Part shown: positions 36,001 through 44,510 of the stretch, one piece after another
How the letters are laid out: every line of letters begins with the position of its first letter
Numbering within the stretch: the first letter of the stretch is position 1
Assembly (NCBI GenBank): GCA_018001225.1
Contig: JAGNIJ010000001.1
Coordinates: forward strand, 62,001 to 126,000
Source of the DNA: Kiritimatiellia bacterium
Lineage (GTDB): Bacteria; Verrucomicrobiota; Kiritimatiellia; CAIQIC01; JAGNIJ01
DNA: 64,000 nt
Direction: 5' to 3'
Made by a program: the position numbers and the translations under genes
Notes under the pieces: generated by a model
Told to the model about the DNA's origin: nothing
Seen by the model: the letters and a program-made list of their open reading frames with translations, nothing else
The model's database searches: none

Positions 36001-36225
36001 ATGAGAACGACGCTTTCTATTGATGACGACGTTTTATCCGTCGCCCGGGCCATCGCGATGGAGAAGAATCAGCCTCTCGGACAAGTCGTTTCAGACCTGG
36101 CGAAGAAGGGCCTGCGGCAAGACCGCCTCACGGTGGTGGCGGATGGCTTTCCGGTCTTCCGCGTAAAACACGGGACCCGTCCCATTACCCTGAAGGACGT
36201 GAAGCGCGCGGAGGATGAGCCGTGA
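36001..36225 (+). CDS. vapB: VapB-like ribbon-helix-helix antitoxin
   Basis: This 74-residue protein begins MRTTLSIDDDVLSVARAIAMEKNQPLGQVVSDLAKKGL, the strand-helix-helix of a ribbon-helix-helix DNA-binding domain. A C-terminal tail (LTVVADGFPVFRVKHGTRPITLKDVKRAEDEP) follows, of the type that wraps PIN toxins. It overlaps the toxin gene start (GTGA), the usual antitoxin-first order. It should neutralise the PIN RNase and repress the operon. No ribosome site is visible and a promoter-like element ends a few bases upstream, suggesting a leaderless message. Confidence 0.85.
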   Translation: MRTTLSIDDDVLSVARAIAMEKNQPLGQVVSDLAKKGLRQDRLTVVADGFPVFRVKHGTRPITLKDVKRAEDEP

Positions 36226-36662
36226 GGCCCGCGCTGCTGGACGTGAATCTTCTGATCGCGCTGGCCTGGCCTTCGCACGTGCATCATGAGCCGGCCCATC
36301 GCTGGTTTGCCGGCAACGAGCGGTTCGGGTGGGCCACCTGCCCGCTGACCCAGCTCGCCTTCGTCCGGCTTTCCTCGAACAGCAGGATCATCGAAGACGC
36401 CGTACTCCCGCAGGAGGCGCTGGCCGTCATGAAGCGCATCATCCTGCTGCCGCATCATGTCTTCTGGACGGATGATCTTGATCCTTCGGCCCTGGCCGAT
36501 GGGCCGTTCGCCCGCATCGGCAGCCATCGGCAGGTGACGGACGCCTACCTGCTGGCGCTGGCGGCCGCCCGCCAAGGCCGCCTGGCCACGCTGGACCGCG
36601 GCATGGCGGCCCTGGTGCCGTCGGATTGGAAAGCGGAAGAGGTCTTGACCGTAATCGAGTAG
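36222..36662 (+). CDS. vapC: VapC-like PIN-domain RNase toxin
   Basis: The 146-residue protein has the acidic residues of the PIN nuclease: Asp7 in ALLDVNLLI, Asp107 in RQVTDAYLLALA and Asp125 in ATLDRG. The second position usually occupied by an acidic residue reads PLTQLAFVRL with Gln, as in some chromosomal VapC groups. It belongs to the type II toxin-antitoxin class that cleaves RNA, and the GTG start overlaps the antitoxin stop. Confidence 0.85.
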   Translation: MRPALLDVNLLIALAWPSHVHHEPAHRWFAGNERFGWATCPLTQLAFVRLSSNSRIIEDAVLPQEALAVMKRIILLPHHVFWTDDLDPSALADGPFARIGSHRQVTDAYLLALAAARQGRLATLDRGMAALVPSDWKAEEVLTVIE

Positions 36663-36693
36663 GAACAGAAGCGGATGCGGAGGGAGGCGCGCC

Positions 36694-37995
36694 ATGCCGG
36701 CCCCAAGAAAAATCGCGGGTGACATCCTCAAGCAGCTTCTCGCCGGCGGGAACGCCGGGGACGAGGTCCATCGGCTGGCTCCCCGGCCGCCGGACAAGGA
36801 TCCGTTGCCCCCGCACGTGCCGCACGGTAACGATCACACGGCCACGGGACTGGAAAAACGCCGGGCGTTTCTGAAGGAGCAAGGCCTGCGGATCGACAAC
36901 CTGTCGGGCCTGATTCCCGACCCGGCGCCGGAATCGTTGGCGGGGCACGTCGAGAACTTCGTCGGTTACGCGAAAGTCCCGGTGGGCGTCATCGGGCCGC
37001 TGCGGGTCAACGGGGCGCACGCGCACGGCGATTTTTTCGTGCCGCTCGCGACGTCCGAGGGCGCCCTGGTCGCGTCGTACAACCGCGGCGCGTACGTGAT
37101 CAGCCAGTCCGGCGGCGCGGCGGCGATGTGCCTGACCGAGAGCGTGTCGCGATCGCCCTGCTTCGCGTTCCGCTCCCTGGCCGACGCGGGCCTGTTCCTG
37201 GCCTGGGCGCTGCCGCGCTTCGAGTCGTTCCAGAAGATCGTGGCGACCACGTCCGGCCACGCGCGGCTGCTGGACCTACGGACCGTGATGCTGGGCAAGG
37301 AACTGTACCTGATTCTCGACTTCACCACGGGCGACGCGTCCGGGCAGAACATGGTCACGCTCGCGGCCGACGCGCTGGCGCGGCGCCTCGTCGCCGAGTC
37401 GCCGGTGAAGCCGGAGCACTGGTACGTCGAGGGCAACCTTTCCGGCGACAAGAAGGCGACGATGCTCTCGTTCCTGTTCGCCCGCGGGAAGAAGGTGGTC
37501 GCCGAGGCTGTGATCCGCCGGGACTTGCTGAAGAAGGTCATCCACGTCACGGTGGACGAGATGCTCGCGGGCTGGCAAGTCTCCGTGCTCGGCGGTATCC
37601 AGAGCGGGGCCATCGGCGCGCAGGGCCATTTCGCCAACGCCCTGGCGGCGCTGTTCATCGCGTGCGGGCAGGACGCCGCCTGCGTCGCGGAGGCGTCGGT
37701 GGGCCTGACGCGGATGGACAAAACCGCGGACGGCGACCTGTACGTGTCCATCAGCCTGCCGAACCTGATCGTCGGCACGGTCGGCGGCGGGACGACGCTG
37801 CCCGGCGCGCGGGAAGGTCTGGCGATGCTGGGCTGCGCCGGGGAGGGCGGCGCCCGGAAGTTCGCCGAGATCTGCGCGGCCACCGCGCTGGCGGGCGAGA
37901 TATCGCTGACCGGCGCGATCATTGCGGGCGAGTTCTCGCAGGCCCACGCGCGATACGGGCGGAAACGCAAGGCGGAGAAGCCCCATGCCGGATGA
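36694..37995 (+). CDS. hmgA: HMG-CoA reductase (class I-like)
   Basis: The 433-residue enzyme should reduce HMG-CoA to mevalonate, the committed step of the mevalonate route to isoprenoids. Catalytic residues are visible: Glu in LATSEGALVASYNRG, Lys in SGDKKATMLS, Asp in GDASGQNMV, and a late His418 in GEFSQAHARYGR (the class I C-terminal histidine). The usual DAMGMN nucleotide-binding motif is altered to DASGQN. A GGAGG site precedes the ATG. It overlaps the BtaA-like gene by 11 bases and so heads a three-gene overlapping operon. Confidence 0.88.
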   Translation: MPAPRKIAGDILKQLLAGGNAGDEVHRLAPRPPDKDPLPPHVPHGNDHTATGLEKRRAFLKEQGLRIDNLSGLIPDPAPESLAGHVENFVGYAKVPVGVIGPLRVNGAHAHGDFFVPLATSEGALVASYNRGAYVISQSGGAAAMCLTESVSRSPCFAFRSLADAGLFLAWALPRFESFQKIVATTSGHARLLDLRTVMLGKELYLILDFTTGDASGQNMVTLAADALARRLVAESPVKPEHWYVEGNLSGDKKATMLSFLFARGKKVVAEAVIRRDLLKKVIHVTVDEMLAGWQVSVLGGIQSGAIGAQGHFANALAALFIACGQDAACVAEASVGLTRMDKTADGDLYVSISLPNLIVGTVGGGTTLPGAREGLAMLGCAGEGGARKFAEICAATALAGEISLTGAIIAGEFSQAHARYGRKRKAEKPHAG

Positions 37996-39067
37996 CCTCG
38001 CGCAGCGCGTGCGGCTCGACTTCATCCGCTACGCCAACTGCTGGGAGGATCCGCGCCTCCTGTTCGAGGCGCTTCAGCCCTCCGGCAAGCGGATCCTGTC
38101 CATCGCGTCCGGCGGCGACAACAGCCTCGCGTTGATCGGCGAGGGGGCGGAGGTCGTCGCCGCCGACTTGAGCCGCGCGCAGCTCGCCTGCGTCGAGCTC
38201 AAGATCGCCGCGATCCGCGAGCTGGACGACGCGGCCTTGTTCGCCTTTCTAGGCCTGCGGCCCTCGGCGGACCGGCTTGCGGTTTATGATAACAAACTGC
38301 GCCCGCGCCTTTCCGAAAACGCCGCCGCGTTCTGGACCGGCCGTCCCGGTGACGTCGCCGCGGGCCTCATCCACGCCGGCAAGTTCGAGAACTACTTCCG
38401 GCTTTTCCGGACGCGCGTGCTGCCGCTGATCCACGGGCGGCGGACGGTGGCGGCGCTGCTCGAGCCCCGGGACGCGGCGGGCCGCCGGGATTTCTATGAC
38501 CGGCGTTGGAACAACCGGCGCTGGCGCTGGATGTTCCGGCTGTTCTTCAGCCGGCGGGTCATGGGGCGCTTCGGCCGCGACCCGGAATTCTTCCGTTACG
38601 TCGAGGGCTCCGTCGCCGACCGCATCCTGCGGCGCGCCGAGCACGCCCTGGCCGTTCTGCCGACGCACGACAACCCGTACCTGGAATACATCCTCACCGG
38701 GAATTTCGCCCGCGCCCTGCCGCCGTACCTCGAGCCCGCGCGCCTGGCGCGCATCCGGGCTCACCTGGACCGTCTCGCGCTGTTCGAGGGCCCGGCGGAG
38801 GAGGCTCCCGGCGGGTTCGACGGATTCAATCTCTCCGACATCTTCGAGTACATGCCGCCGGACCTGGCCGAGGCCGTGTACGGGAAGTTGCTCGACAAGG
38901 CGCACACCGGTGCGCGGCTGGCCTACTGGAACATGCTCGTGCCGCGCGCCTGCCCGGAAAAATTCCGGCCGCGCGCGGAGGCCTTGGACGACCTGGCCGC
39001 GCGTCTGTTCGAGCGGGACCGCGCGTTCTTCTACCGGCGATTCGTGGTCGAAGGAGTGCGGGCATGA
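37985..39067 (+). CDS. BtaA-like (DUF3419) aminocarboxypropyltransferase
   Basis: The start is the ATG at 37985, inside the end of the HMG-CoA reductase gene. The 360-residue protein matches DUF3419/BtaA, which transfers the 3-amino-3-carboxypropyl group of S-adenosylmethionine to diacylglycerol in betaine-lipid synthesis. Matching elements are FIRYANCWEDPRLLFEAL, a SAM-site ILSIASGGDNSLAL with AADLSRAQLACVELK, the GLIHAGKFENYFRLFR block and FDGFNLSDIFEYM. No BtaB methyltransferase is adjacent, so the final lipid is uncertain. Its stop overlaps the kinase start (ATGA). Confidence 0.85.
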   Translation: MPDDLAQRVRLDFIRYANCWEDPRLLFEALQPSGKRILSIASGGDNSLALIGEGAEVVAADLSRAQLACVELKIAAIRELDDAALFAFLGLRPSADRLAVYDNKLRPRLSENAAAFWTGRPGDVAAGLIHAGKFENYFRLFRTRVLPLIHGRRTVAALLEPRDAAGRRDFYDRRWNNRRWRWMFRLFFSRRVMGRFGRDPEFFRYVEGSVADRILRRAEHALAVLPTHDNPYLEYILTGNFARALPPYLEPARLARIRAHLDRLALFEGPAEEAPGGFDGFNLSDIFEYMPPDLAEAVYGKLLDKAHTGARLAYWNMLVPRACPEKFRPRAEALDDLAARLFERDRAFFYRRFVVEGVRA

Positions 39068-40407
39068 CGTGGCCATTGCACAGCGATCTCATCGGGGCTC
39101 TCGCTTTCGGCGTCCTGTTCCTGCCCGTGCTGGGCGCGGCGGAGTGGATGCGGCGGCGCGGCGCGGGCGGGGAGGCCACGCGGAAGGTCGTGCACGTGGC
39201 GGGCGGGCTGTTGAGCCTGGCCCTGCCGGGGCTGGTCCGGTCGCCCGCGACGGTGCTCGTCATGACCGCGGCGCTTTCGTTGCTGTTCCTCTGGGCGAAG
39301 CGGCACGCGGCGCTGCGGAGCCTGCACGGCGTGGCGCGGCGGACGAGCGGGACGGAATATTTCCCGCTGGCGGTGTTCCTCGTCTACGTCGTCACGTACG
39401 GCCAGTACTGGCTCTACGCCTGCTCGATGCTGGTCCTGGCCGTCGCGGATGCCTGCGCGGCGCTGATCGGATCGAAGTACGGCCGGCACCGGTACGAGGT
39501 CGAAGACGAGGCCAAGAGCCTGGAAGGATCGGCCGTCTTTCTCCTGATCGCGTTCCTGGCGCTGTGGCTCCCGATGGAACTGATGACCGGCCTGCCGCCC
39601 GTCGTGTGCGCGCTGTCGGCGCTGCTGGTGGCGGTGCTGGTGACCGGGTTCGAGGCGGTCAGCATGGGCGGGGCGGACAACTTGTTCATCCCGCTCGGCG
39701 TCGCGGTGATCCTCTCCAAGATCACGACCAAGCCGGTCGCCGAGATCGTCTACCAGAACATCAGCCTCCTCCTGTTGGGCCTGGGGATCGCGTGGGCGGC
39801 GCGGCGGACGCCGTCGTTCAACGCGGGGGGAACAATCCTGTTCGGCCTGTTCGTCTTCGGCGCGTGGTCCCTCGGCTCGGAGCGGTGGGCGCTCCCCGTA
39901 TTGGCGGCCTTCATGGTCTACGCGGGGGCGCGGACGTTCATCCCCGGGCCCCGCGGGGCCCCGGCGCGTGTACGGGTGCGGGTCCTGTTCCGGGTGCTGG
40001 TGATCCCGCTGCTCCTGCTGGTGACGGGCAACATGGTGCGCCGCGGCCCGCAGTTTTTCCCGCCGTTCGCGACCGCGATGGCGGTCGTGCTGGCCTTCGG
40101 ATTGTGGAACCACGTGCTGTGGGCGTGGCGGCCGGCCGGAATCCGGCGTCGCGCGCTTCTATTGCTCGTGGCCGCGATCGCATGGGCCGTGGAAATCGTG
40201 CCGGCCGGGCGCTGGCTCCCGGGGGGCGCGCAGATGCCCGGCCTGTGGCTTCCGGCGGGATTGGTCCTGGCCGCGTGCGCACTGGACGACGCCCTTCTCG
40301 GGCCGGGGCCCTCGTTCGACGGCGAGCGCGCCTGGCCGGCCTGGCGGCTTGTTCTCACGGCCGCGGCGGGCGCCGCCGTGCTGCTTGCGCCGCGGGGCCC
40401 GGGTTGA
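39064..40407 (+). CDS. Dolichol/phytol/farnesol-kinase-like membrane protein
   Basis: The 447-residue protein has about 13 hydrophobic segments. The N-terminal half carries the SEC59/VTE5/VTE6 (COG0170) signatures: GGEATRKVVHVAGGLL, VADACAALIGSKYGRHRYEVEDEAKSLEGSAVF and FEAVSMGGADNLFIPL. Members phosphorylate prenols with CTP or convert prenyl phosphates. The C-terminal half adds extra membrane helices with no recognisable domain. Overlap with the BtaA-like gene and proximity to HMG-CoA reductase suggest a role in isoprenoid or lipid recycling. Confidence 0.75.
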   Translation: MTWPLHSDLIGALAFGVLFLPVLGAAEWMRRRGAGGEATRKVVHVAGGLLSLALPGLVRSPATVLVMTAALSLLFLWAKRHAALRSLHGVARRTSGTEYFPLAVFLVYVVTYGQYWLYACSMLVLAVADACAALIGSKYGRHRYEVEDEAKSLEGSAVFLLIAFLALWLPMELMTGLPPVVCALSALLVAVLVTGFEAVSMGGADNLFIPLGVAVILSKITTKPVAEIVYQNISLLLLGLGIAWAARRTPSFNAGGTILFGLFVFGAWSLGSERWALPVLAAFMVYAGARTFIPGPRGAPARVRVRVLFRVLVIPLLLLVTGNMVRRGPQFFPPFATAMAVVLAFGLWNHVLWAWRPAGIRRRALLLLVAAIAWAVEIVPAGRWLPGGAQMPGLWLPAGLVLAACALDDALLGPGPSFDGERAWPAWRLVLTAAAGAAVLLAPRGPG

Positions 40408-40411
40408 GGCG

Positions 40412-41005
40412 TCAGGGGGCCAGGGCCAGGCGGACGATTTCTTCGACGGTGGTTTTGGGGCCGACGCCGGAGAGGATGTCGCGGACGCGTTTCTGGGCGT
40501 CGGCCTGCTTGTAGCCGAGGGAGACCAGGGCCAGGATGGCGTCGCGCAGGCGCGCGTCCGGTTCGCCGGCCGCCGTCCCGGCGACGGCCTCGAGGGCCTC
40601 GCCCGCGGTGAGTTTGTCGCGCAATTCCACGACGATGCGCTCCGCGGTTTTCTTGCCGATGCCGGACACGGAACTCAACCGCTTCACGTCGCCCTGGGCC
40701 ACGGCGGCCTTGAGGTCGCGGACGGAGAGGCCGCTCAAGGCGGTCAGGGCCAGGCGCGGGCCGATCCCGCTGACGCCCATGAGCAGGAGGAACAGGCGGC
40801 GCTCCTCGTCCGTCGCGAAGCCGTACAGGGCGTGGAGGTCCTCCCGCACGTGGTCGTAGGTCAGGAGCCGCAGGGGTTCGCCGGGCGCGGGGAGGCGATC
40901 GTAGCTGCTCAAGGGGATGAAGACCTCGTAGCCGACGCCCTGCACGTTGACCACCACGCGGGTCGGATCCTTTTCGACCAGCCGTCCCTCGAGGAAGGTA
41001 ATCAT
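40412..41005 (-). CDS. ruvA: Holliday junction branch migration protein RuvA
   Basis: RuvA binds four-way DNA junctions and loads the RuvB motor. The 197-residue protein has the OB-fold start MITFLEGRLVEKDPTRVVVNVQGVGYEVF, the LLMGVSGIGPRLALTALSGL and LSSVSGIGKKTAERIVVEL helix-hairpin-helix motifs, and the C-terminal RuvB-binding helices (AILALVSLGYKQADAQKRV). Length is standard. It ends only 5 bases from the convergent kinase gene. ruvB and ruvC are not in this window. Confidence 0.95.
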   Translation of the reverse strand: MITFLEGRLVEKDPTRVVVNVQGVGYEVFIPLSSYDRLPAPGEPLRLLTYDHVREDLHALYGFATDEERRLFLLLMGVSGIGPRLALTALSGLSVRDLKAAVAQGDVKRLSSVSGIGKKTAERIVVELRDKLTAGEALEAVAGTAAGEPDARLRDAILALVSLGYKQADAQKRVRDILSGVGPKTTVEEIVRLALAP

Positions 41006-41014
41006 GAAAAACTC

Positions 41015-41956
41015 CTAGCGCACCATTTCCAGCTGGTCGCCCCGCCGGGCCCGGCCCTCGAGGAGGGTGGCGTGGGCGGAGACCGGCTTGACCTCGACCA
41101 CCTGCAGGCGCCCGACGATTTTCCCGGGCACCGATTCCAGTATGTTCCCGGTGACGGGGTCGGTGATTTCGCGGCCCTGCTCGCGGACGACAAACCGGTC
41201 GCCCGCGCGCAGGCGGGCGTTCGCCCCGCCGTTGATCACCACGTATTCCTCCCCCGCCTCGGCCACGCGGGGCTCCCAGGCGACGGGCGGCAGTTCCTTG
41301 AGGATGCGGCGGACGGCGTCGCGGAGGGCGGCCTCGGTGGCCCGGCCCAGCGGCGTGCGGAAGAAGGCCTCGCCGCCGAACGAAACGTTCTTATAGCGCC
41401 CCTCGCCGCCGCCCCCGCCGGCGGAGACCGACTGCGCGGCGCGGACGGAGGCGATGATCTCGCCCGACTCCACGTCGGAGATGTGCATGACGATCGAAAC
41501 GCGGGCCCGGCTGCCGCCGCCGAACAGGCGCAGCCACGAGGACCCGCCGCCGGCCGCCGCGCGGCCCGTTTCGGTGAAGTCGGTGACGGAGCCGCGGACG
41601 AGGTAGCGCGCGTTTTTCAGGCGGCCCTTCACGACGCGGCCCTCCGCGCGGAACAGGTCGGTGCCCTGGCGGAGGATCTCGCCGACGACGGTGTCCAGGT
41701 GCTGTCGCTCGAGGACGGTGACCCGGCCGGAGTCCAGGAGCAGGGCGGTCAGGAGGTCGGCCATGCCGCTGCCGAGGTTCCAGCGGCCGGAGGCGTTGGA
41801 GAGGTTCTCGAAATCGGTGACGGCGACGACGGGCTGGATCATCCGCTGCCCGGCCGGCGCCCGCCGGGAGATCAGCGGGCCGGACGAGGGGGCGCGGCAG
41901 GCGGAGAGCCCGAGGCTTGCGACGAGGCCGGCCACAAGGTATGCGGAGCGGGCCAT
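41015..41956 (-). CDS. CsgG-type lipoprotein
   Basis: The 313-residue product has a lipoprotein signal (AGLVASLGLSAC, lipobox Cys20) and the CsgG/TolB-N-like core: VVAVTDFENLSN...GSGMADLLTALLLDSGRVTVLERQHLDTVVGE, then RYLVRGSVTDF and VSIVMHISDVESGEIIAS. The C-terminal half has a beta domain with LRAGDRFVVREQGREITDP. CsgG-family proteins form outer-membrane secretion pores or assembly lipoproteins. No curli subunits are nearby, so cargo is unknown. Confidence 0.8.
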   Translation of the reverse strand: MARSAYLVAGLVASLGLSACRAPSSGPLISRRAPAGQRMIQPVVAVTDFENLSNASGRWNLGSGMADLLTALLLDSGRVTVLERQHLDTVVGEILRQGTDLFRAEGRVVKGRLKNARYLVRGSVTDFTETGRAAAGGGSSWLRLFGGGSRARVSIVMHISDVESGEIIASVRAAQSVSAGGGGGEGRYKNVSFGGEAFFRTPLGRATEAALRDAVRRILKELPPVAWEPRVAEAGEEYVVINGGANARLRAGDRFVVREQGREITDPVTGNILESVPGKIVGRLQVVEVKPVSAHATLLEGRARRGDQLEMVR

Positions 41957-41969
41957 GACCTCCCCGGTT

Positions 41970-42323
41970 TTACTTCAGCGCGAACTCGCGGACGGAGCGG
42001 AGCATGTCTTCGGGGTAGAACGGCTTGTGGAACAGTTTCTTCACGTTGGGGAACTGCTTCATCTCCTCCTCGTCGAAGTCCGGGAACCCGGCCATGACGA
42101 TGACGGGGACCTTGATGCCCTCGGCGGCCATGAGCATGAGCAATTCGGCGCCGTTGATCCCCGGCATGCGGATGTCGAGGAGCATCCCGCGGCACTTGGG
42201 ATCGCGGAGGTGCTTGTAGGCGGTTTCGCCGTCGTAGGCGACCTGGACTCCGTAGCCCTCGTCCTCCAGCATAGTCTTCAACAGCTGGGTCAGCACCTTG
42301 TCGTCGTCTACCACCAGGATCAT
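41970..42323 (-). CDS. Stand-alone response-regulator receiver protein
   Basis: The 117-residue protein is a single receiver domain: acidic pocket VVDDDK (Asp6-Asp8), phospho-acceptor Asp50 in LLDIRMPG and Lys in FHKPFYPEDML. The conserved Thr/Ser of the fifth strand is replaced by Ala (VIVMAGFPD), and an acidic insertion DEEEMKQ follows, so signalling output may differ. There is no output domain and no neighbouring histidine kinase. Confidence 0.85.
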   Translation of the reverse strand: MILVVDDDKVLTQLLKTMLEDEGYGVQVAYDGETAYKHLRDPKCRGMLLDIRMPGINGAELLMLMAAEGIKVPVIVMAGFPDFDEEEMKQFPNVKKLFHKPFYPEDMLRSVREFALK

Positions 42324-42419
42324 GTTGTGCTATCCTCGCTGCCGATTCTATCCCGCGCGCGGGCGTTGTCACGCGCGGAATACGGGAAAGCGATCGGCGA
42401 TCCTGCCTGGCGCGCCGGG

Positions 42420-42539
42420 TTACGGGGCCGGCGTCGCCGCCGGGGCGGGCTTCCGGCTCGCCTTGGCCTTGAGCTTGAGCCTTTTCGCGCGGCGCAGGCG
42501 GGCTTTCCTTTTAACCGTGACTCTGTGTTGTTGTCCCAT
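42420..42539 (-). CDS. Tiny very basic protein (39 aa)
   Basis: The sequence MGQQHRVTVKRKARLRRAKRLKLKAKASRKPAPAATPAP is a lysine/arginine-rich peptide ending in an Ala/Pro tail. It lies between the receiver gene and the divergently oriented rpoD. Small basic proteins of this kind occur in PVC genomes and may bind nucleic acid or the ribosome. There is no clear ribosome site. The very long frame containing it on this strand is a shadow of rpoD and the next gene. Confidence 0.55.
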   Translation of the reverse strand: MGQQHRVTVKRKARLRRAKRLKLKAKASRKPAPAATPAP

Positions 42540-42689
42540 GGGCCGCGGCTTGTACCAGAAGCCGCCCCATCGAGTCAAGCCGCCGTCGTCTTTTTTTGCG
42601 GCGGCTCTTGACGAAATGGCCCGGATGGGAAATATATAGTCGCCTCTTGCGCCTATAATAGGCCGTATTATGGCTTGAAACGGGGAGTT

Positions 42690-44426
42690 ATGGGAAAAAC
42701 GCCTGTCAAATCCGCCAAAAAAGACAGTCATCGAGCCGCCGCGCCGCCGCGGGATGCCGCCCGCGGCGAAGCCGGCGGGGGCGGTGAACTCCAGATCCGG
42801 GTCAACCGTGAGGAGCGCAGCGCCAAGATCAAGGGCCTCATCAAGCTGGCCGGCGACCAGGGCTACCTGACCTACGACGATGTCAACGAGGCCCTGCCCG
42901 AGAGCGTGATCAGCCCGGACGAGTTTGACGGCATTCTCATCCTGCTGCGCGGCATGGATATCGAGGTGATCGAGGAGGCGGACGAGCAGCGCTTCAAGAG
43001 CCAGATGGAAAAGGAGGAGCGCGCCCGGCTGACCCAGCGCGTCGACGTCCTGGACGATCCCGTCCGCATGTACCTGAAGCAGATGGGCCAGGTGCCGCTG
43101 CTGACGCGCGAGCAGGAGGTGGAAATATCGAAGCGCATCGAGGAGGCCGAGCTCAACGCGCGCAACCTTTTCAACCGGTTCGGCTTCGCGTGCGGCGCCT
43201 ACCTGGGCGTGGCTGAACGGTTGGAGAGCGGCAAGGAGCGCTTCGACCGGATCATCAGCGACAAGCACGTCGAGAGCCGAGAGAAGTATCTCAAGCGCCT
43301 GCCGGGCCTCCGCAAGGCGATCCTCAAGGATGTCGCGTCCATGCGGAAGAAGTTTGTCGCCGGGCAGAAGGTCAGCTTGAGCAAGACCGCCCGCCAGCGG
43401 ATCCAGAAGACCGTCGAGCAGTACCGCGAGCGGCTGGCCGCCCAGTACGAAAAGCTCTATTTCAAGCAGAAGGCGGTCGAGGATTTCGTGACCGTCGCCG
43501 ACGAGTGCCAGCACCGCTTCAAGGCCTGCCAAGACGCCATTGCCCGGCAGGAGCGCGTGGCCAGGAACAAGGGGCGCTCCGACACGTTGCGGCAGGAGCA
43601 GGCGCGCCTGAAGAAGCTCGAAGAAGAGCAGGGCTTGGCCACCGCGGACTTTGTCCAGGCTTACCACGATCTCAAGACGTGGCTGCGCAAGGGGTTGCGG
43701 GCCAAGGCCGAGATGGTGGAGGCCAACCTGCGCCTGGTCATCAGCATCGCCAAGAAATACACGAACCGCGGCCTGTCGTTCCTGGACCTGATCCAGGAGG
43801 GCAACATGGGCCTGATGAAGGCCGTGGAGAAGTTCGAGTACCAGCGCGGCTACAAGTTCAGCACGTACGCGACGTGGTGGATCCGCCAGGCCATCACCCG
43901 ATCCATCGCCGACCAGGCGCGCACGATCCGCATCCCCGTGCACATGATCGAGACGATCAACAAGCTGATGCGCATCCAGAAGCAACTCGTGCAGGAGTTC
44001 GGACGCGAGCCCACGCCGGAAGAAGTGGCCGAGGAGATGAACCTGCCCGTCGACCGGGTACGCGCCGTGCTCAAGATGGCCCAGCAGCCGATCTCCCTCC
44101 AGAGCCCGGTGGGCGACAGCGAGGACACCCACTTCGGCGACTTCATCGAGGACAAGTCCGCGGAGAACCCCTCCGAGATGACCGCCTTCAGCCTGCTCAA
44201 GGAGCGGCTGCAGGAGGTGCTCAAGACCCTGACCGAGCGCGAGCAGGAGGTCCTGACGCTGCGGTTCGGCCTGGCCGACGGCTATTCGCGCACGCTCGAG
44301 GAGGTCGGCCGCAAGTTCGCCGTCACCCGCGAGCGCATCCGGCAGATCGAGGCCAAGGCCCTGCGGAAGATGCGCCACCCGACCCGCCTGCGCAAGCTCG
44401 ACGGGTTCCTCGAATTCCCGGATTGA
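42690..44426 (+). CDS. rpoD: Primary sigma factor RpoD (sigma-70)
   Basis: The ATG at 42690 follows GGGGAG, giving 578 residues. Region 1.1 is recognisable ([28 protein letters not shown]), region 1.2 ([30 protein letters not shown]) follows, then a non-conserved insert. Region 2 ([57 protein letters not shown]), region 3 ([19 protein letters not shown]) and region 4.2 ([33 protein letters not shown]) are intact. It directs RNA polymerase to housekeeping promoters. Confidence 0.96.
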   Translation: MGKTPVKSAKKDSHRAAAPPRDAARGEAGGGGELQIRVNREERSAKIKGLIKLAGDQGYLTYDDVNEALPESVISPDEFDGILILLRGMDIEVIEEADEQRFKSQMEKEERARLTQRVDVLDDPVRMYLKQMGQVPLLTREQEVEISKRIEEAELNARNLFNRFGFACGAYLGVAERLESGKERFDRIISDKHVESREKYLKRLPGLRKAILKDVASMRKKFVAGQKVSLSKTARQRIQKTVEQYRERLAAQYEKLYFKQKAVEDFVTVADECQHRFKACQDAIARQERVARNKGRSDTLRQEQARLKKLEEEQGLATADFVQAYHDLKTWLRKGLRAKAEMVEANLRLVISIAKKYTNRGLSFLDLIQEGNMGLMKAVEKFEYQRGYKFSTYATWWIRQAITRSIADQARTIRIPVHMIETINKLMRIQKQLVQEFGREPTPEEVAEEMNLPVDRVRAVLKMAQQPISLQSPVGDSEDTHFGDFIEDKSAENPSEMTAFSLLKERLQEVLKTLTEREQEVLTLRFGLADGYSRTLEEVGRKFAVTRERIRQIEAKALRKMRHPTRLRKLDGFLEFPD

Positions 44427-44510
44427 CCCGGCGGCGGAATATCCTGCGGCGCAAATTGTAGTGGACAAATACCGGCCCCTGTCGAAACTGTGGCCTGAAA
44501 GGAGCTCGTC

